A DNA stretch of 64,000 nt from Hymenopus coronatus (lineage: Eukaryota; Arthropoda; Insecta; Mantodea; Hymenopodidae): the NCBI GenBank assembly GCA_030762935.1, contig CM060890.1, positions 68,326,765 to 68,390,764 on the forward strand, given 5' to 3'. Below the pieces are notes generated by a model. That model saw only the letters and a list, made by a program, of their open reading frames with translations, had not been told where the DNA came from and did not search any database. Of this stretch, positions 58,109 to 64,000 are shown piece after piece. Numbering within the stretch: position 1 is the first letter of the stretch; each line of letters begins with the position of its first letter. A program made the translations under genes and the position numbers.

Positions 58109-58790
58109 GCATAGCATGTGCGTTAAATATTTAAGTTCATATCTCTCAAAGATGCAATACGAAGATTTTTTCAGAAAAATCATCCCACCCCAAACTACCC
58201 TTTACATAGAAAAATTCTCGAAAATTTGGATTTTCTCATAAATGGCTCAAACAATTTTGATTAAAATCTCTTGTATTTAAGATATTTATATGACAAATAA
58301 AACGTATACCTTGAATGTTCTGGGAACGGCCTCTAAAGACCTCTTTATTCTGAATGATTTTTTTTAAAATTTTGCATTAACTAGTAAACCGTAAGAGATA
58401 CTACTAAAAATGTAGAACTTCTTAAAACCACAATTAATATCATATATATATATATATTTATTTTTGCTGAAGTTGACCGTTTTGATATTCCTTGTTATTG
58501 GTTTCGTTTTAAAATATTTAAACATTTCTTACACAGGAGCTTGTCGACTCCTGGCCACACAAAAAAAAAAAAACTGATTTCAATCCCAGAACAATCACAT
58601 TTTAAAGCATTTGGCTGTCGGTTTAGCCTAGTGTATTCCTTTACTTCTCTTATGCCTGTAAGGAACTAAGTAATAAGACCACCTCTGCTAGGGTTTAACT
58701 CAATTAACATGAAGTGGACAGATGAATAAGCTTATGAACAATAATTTGTTACAGAAATATAGAGTGTCATGTGAATGGAATACATACGAT
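57906..58790 (-). repeat. R1k repeat, copy T
   Basis: Reverse copy from TTTTACTTTCTCTACATG to AGTGTCATGTGAATGGAA, with all family blocks in order and a long GT tract at the usual internal position. One of the best-preserved reverse copies. Confidence 0.85.
58053..58102. repeat. (GT)n microsatellite in R1k copy T
   Basis: About 24 GT units followed by GCGCGCAGCATAG. Confidence 0.95.
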
Positions 58791-60411
58791 TTTTTATTTC
58801 TCAATGTCATTATCCCTGCTGCCACTGTCTCAAAAGGTTCCGACCAAAGTATAGTTTAAAAATAATTTTCTGATGTCCAATTAAAGTTTCTCCTTTAATC
58901 ACAATTATTTTAACTGAGATGCTCATGTGATATTTTTCTTACATTTCAATAGCTTGGGGGGGGGGGGGGAGGCCGATTCCATTACCAGTGCTAGTGTGGG
59001 GATTTTCCTCCACTGGAAGACATGGTCCGGGTTGAACACGGCTTGTGAGGTTTCTAAGAGAGCCTGTTCGGGAAATACTTGACGGTAAAAATAGCGGCTA
59101 CAGATTGCGAGGACAGCATTAACCATCCAATACTGCATCTCGCTTATGACGCCTATAATGCGCAAAAGGTGAGAATGCATCGGTCCGGCGGTGGACCTTA
59201 GCCTCACTGCCTGCAGTATATAATTCAGCTTGCCACTAGGGTAAATCTGGTCAAGGCTGTTGGAAGTGTAGTATAATGACGTTAAACGTTGCATTTGCCA
59301 ATCGAATTCAGTAATTTTTGACATACAGAGCACTGCGGGAAATCTTTTCTTAGAAAGGCTCCCAAGCTTCAAAATACTGGCACCATATATTATAATAAAC
59401 ACAACGAGAAGCTCAAGGACTGGTGCTATTACCTTTGCCCACTAATGTATTGGCTATCTCTTTTCCCTACAGCAGGGTTTTGAACACCGTTGCTGCGTAC
59501 GCGCGTGTATTCACACTTAACTGAGAAGAGTTGAAAGAGATTGTTAATAATTGTTTTTTTACCGTGTTCCATTTCTTTAACCGTAATATTGCATATTCTA
59601 ATATGTCATATTTCAAACTTTATGTTCCTAAGCACATATGCATCTTAGTAAGTAAGGACATTAGAATCATGCTTATGAATATGTCTCTCCTCACCTAAAA
59701 CCATTAATTGCTGGTGAGAACTTAACAAAGGCAGTTAACTTGAAATGTGGATGCGACTGCTGGACTCTAGAGAACTTCGGATAAAGCTCCTTCTGTATCA
59801 CACCCTGAATGGCCAGTTTCTCTACTTACAAATGTAAATAGGTAGGAGAAGGGGAGATGGAGAGACTTCACTCAAGTTTCCAAATCTGTGAGTTGGTTTC
59901 CAGCTGCTTCCAAAGGCATGTTGGAATAATTGGCTCTCGACGTGATCACAACTGAATGTTGTTTCCTTGCTTTAAGTGAGCGTACTGCCCTTCCATTTTG
60001 CACAAGCTGTGGTAAGGAATGCATTTAAATATTATGAAACCCAGTGCTAACATGAGAGGGAATGAGTCAAGTTTTCTACAAATGTTAATTTTCTTTGTGG
60101 GATGTAGATAAGAAGTTATGAATACTTTCGTCAGAATTTACCTTAAAAGTGTGCTATTTGAGTAACATTTAAAATGCTGTTTTCTTAATGATTTAATGAT
60201 GGTTTTATACAGTTATAGAAAGATACATTTCCTTGCGGAGTAGTTTTCATATTTTAACAATTCTTGAATAAAATTTCAGGGTAAAAAATTTACTCACAAT
60301 AATTGTGTGTAATACTTTGTAAAATTTTTCATTGATTTTGTTACATTCTCCCACTCAAAGCTTGTATGAATTTATCTTAACTGCTTTTCTAAGGTAGTCT
60401 TTATTATCTTT
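58791..60411. other. Mostly unassigned stretch containing one open frame
   Basis: Apart from the frame at 58923-59402, the region is AT-rich and without recognised elements. Confidence 0.4.
58923..59402 (-). other. Unassigned open frame, 159 residues
   Basis: The longest unassigned open frame apart from the receptor and transposase parts. It starts MFIIIYGASILKLGSL and ends PPPPKLLKCKKNIT, where the prolines come from a G13-type homopolymer at 58956-58968. I recognise no domain, signal peptide or clear membrane segment. The DNA from 58965 to 59240 is GC-richer, and its left edge (GGATTTTCCTCCACTGGAAG, GTCCGGGTTGAACAC) has the look of a SINE or other mobile element. Whether it is a gene is unknown; a repeat-derived frame is the likelier reading. 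Confidence 0.2.
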
Positions 60412-60838
60412 CTACTCTGTATAGTGTGGGAAGTGTTGTATTCCATCCAAAACATTTATGCTGTAGTATTTTGAGGTATTTTGATTCCAAAATGTTTTTA
60501 GAAAAAGGTACGAAACGAGTGTGTGTGAACAGCGTGGCTCATAAACTAAAAGTTCCTAAGGACCAAACTTAATAAATAAGTTCAGCATCTTCTAAAGATG
60601 GGACACAACAATTTTCAATAGTCCCCCAAACTAGCCAATACAAGGAAACTTTTTCGAAACTTTTGATTTTCTAAAAATTCGCTCCAACGATTTTGATTAA
60701 AAGATATGTTTTAGATATGTTCATGAAAACTGAAATTATAACTTGAATTTGGTAGTAGTTCCAGTACTGGATGACTTTTACGTAACTGGTAAAGCGAAAC
60801 AGCATACAAAAATCTCTTGACGAGAGCTACGTTTTTGT

Positions 60839-60891
<53 letters not shown>

Positions 60892-61237
60892 TTGTGTGTA
60901 ATTACCATTTCTTAGATAATCCTTGTTTTTATGCCGATTTTCCATACTTATGCTTATCCAATGGGGAATCGTTATTCGCTTCTCTTTCTGCTAATCAAGC
61001 AAAAGCAACCAACCGCATTTCATATCGCCTCTTTGACGGCTACCCTTTAGAAGATCTGACTATGGCTTTAGCATTTCTCCTTTATTTTTCGTGTACCTAG
61101 AAGCAAATAAGTAATCACTTAACCAAACTATTTCTGTTACTGCTTGTCTTATTAGCATAAATTATATAGATGAATACGCATTTAATGAGAATAAAATATT
61201 GCAGAATAGGTAGTCATGAGAATGGAACACATCATTG
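60412..61237 (-). repeat. R1k repeat, copy U
   Basis: Reverse, diverged copy: GTTGTATTCCATCCAAAA near 60434, CATCTTCTAAAGATGGGACAC near 60585, TTTTGATTTTCTAAAAATTC near 60661, GAAGCAAATAAGTAATCA near 61101, end GTAGTCATGAGAATGGAAC near 61210. It has a (GT)n tract near 60848 at a different internal position from the other copies. Confidence 0.7.
60847..60890. repeat. (GT)n microsatellite in R1k copy U
   Basis: About 21 GT units. It lies where siblings read TATACATTTTTGTAGAG, so it is an independent expansion. Confidence 0.9.
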
Positions 61238-61264
61238 TTTTGCTTAAGTGAAACTACAAAACCA

Positions 61265-61450
61265 TTGAAACTGCCTCCGTGGTGGAATGGTACAGCGAGC
61301 TGACTTCTCACCCGAAGGTCCCGAGTTCGACTCCCGTTTGGAGCGGGGAATTTTTCCTTAATCAGAAGTATTCCCTGTCCCCCACAGATATGGAAGTATT
61401 AATGTCTGTGTAAATGGCGTGTGTTTGAGGAAAATGAAAAACGATTAAAC
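61265..61450 (+). mobile_element. SINE-like element, family D, tRNA-headed
   Basis: Begins GCCTCCGTGGTGGAATGG, with an A-box-like TGGTGGAATGG and a strong B-box GAGTTCGACTCCC at 61321-61333. CGGGGAATTTTTCCTTAATC follows. The tRNA-like portion (about 72 bp) resembles an Asp/Glu/Gly-type tRNA, but the anticodon arm does not fold cleanly. The tail after 61380 is AT-rich. Confidence 0.6.
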
Positions 61451-61861
61451 CTAACGTATGTAACCTACAGAGGAGTTATTTCTAATGCTAAGTTCCCAAT
61501 ATAACCTTAGATGTTAAAGGAGACTATATAAATGAAATAATATAAAAACCACCCTTAAATAATGCGTATTATTCTCATTCTCCTTTAAGAAACTTGCCCC
61601 AATGCTCATTTCTCCGCCTTTTCTGTAAGTTGCATGGTATTGTCCATATTTAACATACCTACAAACATTTCCCACTATTTTTGTCCGTAACGCGTCGTAT
61701 AAACTCTTTATCGATCTAATTACTGCATAATAAGGGTTTGTTGCAGTTATTATTTATGATTATACATTGAAATATTCACATATATAGCAAACTAATAGTA
61801 AACTAATCAAAACGTACTATTATTCGCCGTTTATATGCACGCACTGTTCTTTGTCCCTACT
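61451..61861. other. AT-rich spacer, nothing recognised
   Basis: About 410 bp without recognisable elements. Confidence 0.4.
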
Positions 61862-62045
61862 TATGCCCCTGTTATGGAGGACATACACTCCGCAAGAACT
61901 CAAGCTAATGTCTGAAGTCAGACGTCTGTTGAGGAGAGGTTGATAGGGAATCAGCCCAATGCCTGCTATAAAATTGAGAAACTAAATGATATGAAATGAA
62001 GGCGAAATGGATAAGGACTGTTGGTAATGCAGCAATTGGTAGAGT
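61862..62045 (-). mobile_element. SINE family A, headless copy
   Basis: Carries only the distal part (GAGGTTGATAGGGAATCAG, GATATGAAATGAAGG, GCAATTGGTAGAGTG), matching the same section of 45735-46075. The tRNA-like head is absent, and the piece abuts R1k copy V. Confidence 0.5.
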
Positions 62046-63120
62046 GCAAAAGCTTATTCTTCTATATACTTTGTTATCGAGATAAACATTTTTGAGAAAG
62101 GTTTTATTACGTATTTCCTTATGAATACTTTAGGAATGAGGAAATAAAACTAACACTGTGGCACAACCCGACCGCTGCGTCCCACATCTCTGTCCATTAC
62201 AGGCCTCATGGTTGGAGTGCAGCACTACAGGTTGGGACGTGGTTAGCTCTCCGAGTCCCTCTCGGCCGGTTAATGCTCAAATAGCTCCCCCCAGGCACCT
62301 CTGGAAATTAGTGCAGCTCGGAACAAGTCTCTCAGCGGAAAAAATCTCCACGGCAGTACCGAAAATCAAGCCTGGACCTCCCGCTTGGTAAGTAGCTGCA
62401 CTACCACCACGCTAAGTAGACGACCAGGAATAAGGAAATGCAGCAGACTTAAGCGATAGTATCTTTTGTCGTGTGATGGCTCTGAATTCCGTTCTCTTTG
62501 CTTGGCCGGGTGAAGCTCCGTCCTTCCAAAAACACTTCAACGTGAGTAAAGTATAAGCACTGGAAAATTAAACACATCTAGGAGGAATATCTAGTAAATA
62601 TTTATTTTAGAAAACATTTTTGCCATTAATATAAATTGTGTGCTTCGTAAATCTACTTTTTGTGTAGTAAGACAATGTCCATCTCTTGCAATTTATCAGT
62701 AACGCAAAATATCCATGCATTCTGAATGAAGAGGATCTCAAACTATATTCCCAGAAAATTCGAAATATAATTTCATTTATATAACGCAGCTTAAACTTAT
62801 GGTATCCTATCAAAATCGTTGGACCATTTTTAAGAAAAAACAGAACTTGATAATAATGTACCATGTAAAGTGTAGTTTGGGGTGCAAATTTCGTTGAATA
62901 TCTACGTATGGCATCCTTTGAAGCAAATTAATTGCCATTTAACCCAACTTTTGTGTTTTTAGTAAGGCAGTTCACCCACATAAACTTTTTCTAAAACCTC
63001 CTTTAATCTAGAACACATGGGTGCTCCAAAACATATGTTTCCCTGGTGAAATTTTAACATAAAATTTTTGGGTACAATACAGTACAACCCTGCTTATTAT
63101 ACTTAGAAGAGAAAGTAAGA
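62046..63120 (+). repeat. R1k repeat, copy V, split by a SINE
   Basis: Forward copy from AAAAGCTTATTCTTCTATATAC to AGAAGAGAAAGTAAGAAAG. It is interrupted at 62152-62428 by SINE family B and resumes with AGGAATAAGGAAATG, then TTCCGTTCTCTTTGCTTGGC near 62488, CATCTCTTGCAATTTATCAG near 62680 and TTTCCCTGGTGAAATTT near 63038. Confidence 0.8.
62152..62428 (-). mobile_element. SINE family B, copy 2, nested in R1k copy V
   Basis: Shares with 28795-29143 the blocks CGACCGCTGCGTCCC/CATCTC, GGGACGTGGTTAGC, GGCCGGTTAATGC, CTCCCGCTTGGTAAG and CACTACCACCACGCTAAG. The B-box region is more mutated (AAAATCAAGCCTG in place of GGATCGAACCCAG). Flanking AGGAAATA (left) and AGGAATA (right) look like a target-site duplication. 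Confidence 0.8.
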
Positions 63121-63174
63121 AAGAAGATCACATTGTTGTAAATTTTCTTTGGAAAAATTAAATTCAGTTTTATT

Positions 63175-63400
63175 TATCGACGTTCTTTGACCTCTAGGTT
63201 CTTGGCATCCCATTCTCTATTGGGCGTGGAAGATAGCTTAACTTTGCTCAGAGGCCTCTTAATTAGGATTGAGATTATTTTACATGCCGTAAATCTATGA
63301 AACTGGACTAACGGCTTTACTTCTTTTTCGAAGGAAGCAACACTAAGGATTTTTACTCCGAAAAATGCCATCACTTTCTCTCCAGTTTTTTTTTAAAGGT
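63175..63400 (-). mobile_element. SINE family C, copy 3 (headless)
   Basis: On the minus strand: TTTTTCGGAGTAAAAATCC, GTTGCTTCCTTCG, CATAGATTTACGGC, GAGGCCTCTGAGCAAAGTTAA and CCAATAGAGAATGGGATGCC, in the order found in copy 1 at 43876-44110. The tRNA-like head is missing. Confidence 0.75.
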
Positions 63401-64000
63401 TTTACTTTCTCATTAGCCCATATTTTAATTTAGATAAAGCATATTCCTCATTAACTATTACATCACTGCCATTCATCACAATAAATATGCTTTACTATTA
63501 AATCTGTGATTCAACCCAGTGGACTTAAATATTAACAGAATACCTACTTATGTTAGAAGCTCTTTTGAGACTATAAATTTCAACATAAGAGGCGAACCAA
63601 AAGAAAATCCATTGGACACCAAGATGTGATCCGTTGATATTTTGAATATAAGTGGTGGTGGTGGGAGTAGTAGTATTTTATTATTAAGTTTACAATAATA
63701 CAATATTGCGTCGCATAGTCACATGGGTTGGGTGACCGTGCATGTCTAAACATACTTGAATTTAAAATATTACCTACATATCTATTTTGTATAGCTTAAC
63801 AACATTGGAAATACATGCACACATAGACACGCTCGCGCTCTACCACAGAACCACAAAACAATAAAAGAAAGATCACCCTGATATCACACACACATACTTG
63901 CACTCACATATATATTACCCAAACACCAAATAATTCCATAGAATATTTACACAAATATTTTATCTCTTAGTGCACGAACATCCATTAGTATGTGCCCAGG
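63401..64000. other. AT-rich end of window, nothing recognised
   Basis: Contains a short GGT-type run near 63654 and CA-rich patches near 63820 and 63885. No reading frame or element could be supported. Confidence 0.4.

Noticed and set aside
1..64000. CRISPR arrays, bacterial operons, rRNA genes, endogenous viral genes
   Set aside because: None seen: the tandem units have no spacer pattern, there are no operon-like frames, and no reverse transcriptase, capsid or LTR pair was recognised.

Overview
The window is AT-rich, repeat-dense eukaryotic genomic DNA from an arthropod, almost certainly an insect. It holds one clearly intact protein-coding gene, a short neuropeptide F receptor (sNPF-R, a neuropeptide GPCR known from arthropods) on the + strand at 49137-50492. 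The mobile elements (mariner/Tc1/IS630-type DNA transposons, a LINE fragment, several tRNA-headed SINE families) and the very long gene-free stretches fit a large insect genome. I lean towards a polyneopteran (cockroach, termite, stick-insect type) from the LINE and SINE character, but that is a weak inference. There is no sign of a bacterial, organellar or viral origin.

Layout. 1-9.7 kb: copies of an unnamed interspersed repeat (called here R1k), a foldback with two tRNA-like arms (1756-2040), a palindromic MITE-like element (6080-6360) and a transposase relic (about 8.1-8.55 kb). 9.74-11.23 kb: a nearly complete DNA transposon with about 160-bp terminal inverted repeats, whose transposase frame is broken by one in-frame stop. 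11.5-12.8 kb: a decayed LINE fragment. 12.9-20.6 kb: mostly unassignable AT-rich DNA with SINEs and microsatellites. 20.6-27.4 kb: R1k copies, a mariner relic, and a mariner inserted inside an R1k copy. 27.6-31.8 kb: another transposase relic and SINEs. 32.7-45.7 kb: seven or more R1k copies, a roughly 119-bp tandem array, a Tc1-type relic, a second palindromic MITE and SINEs. 45.7-50.9 kb: SINEs, a CpG-rich block (46.85-47.16 kb) that could be the receptor's promoter or first exon, then the receptor. 51.8-64 kb: five more R1k copies interleaved with SINEs and simple repeats.

The dominant structure is R1k: about 23 full or partial segments in both orientations, covering roughly a quarter of the window by eye. 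Full copies are about 0.75-1.2 kb. One end carries a strong palindrome around a central TGTACA, both ends share an ACTTTCTCTAC-type motif in inverted orientation, and a (CA)n/(GT)n tract recurs at one internal position. I see no conserved protein in it.

The receptor's coding region looks like a single exon bounded exactly by splice signals: an acceptor AG directly precedes the ATG, and the TAG stop is itself the end of a consensus donor (AG|GTGAGT). This suggests introns in both UTRs. No other host gene could be supported.
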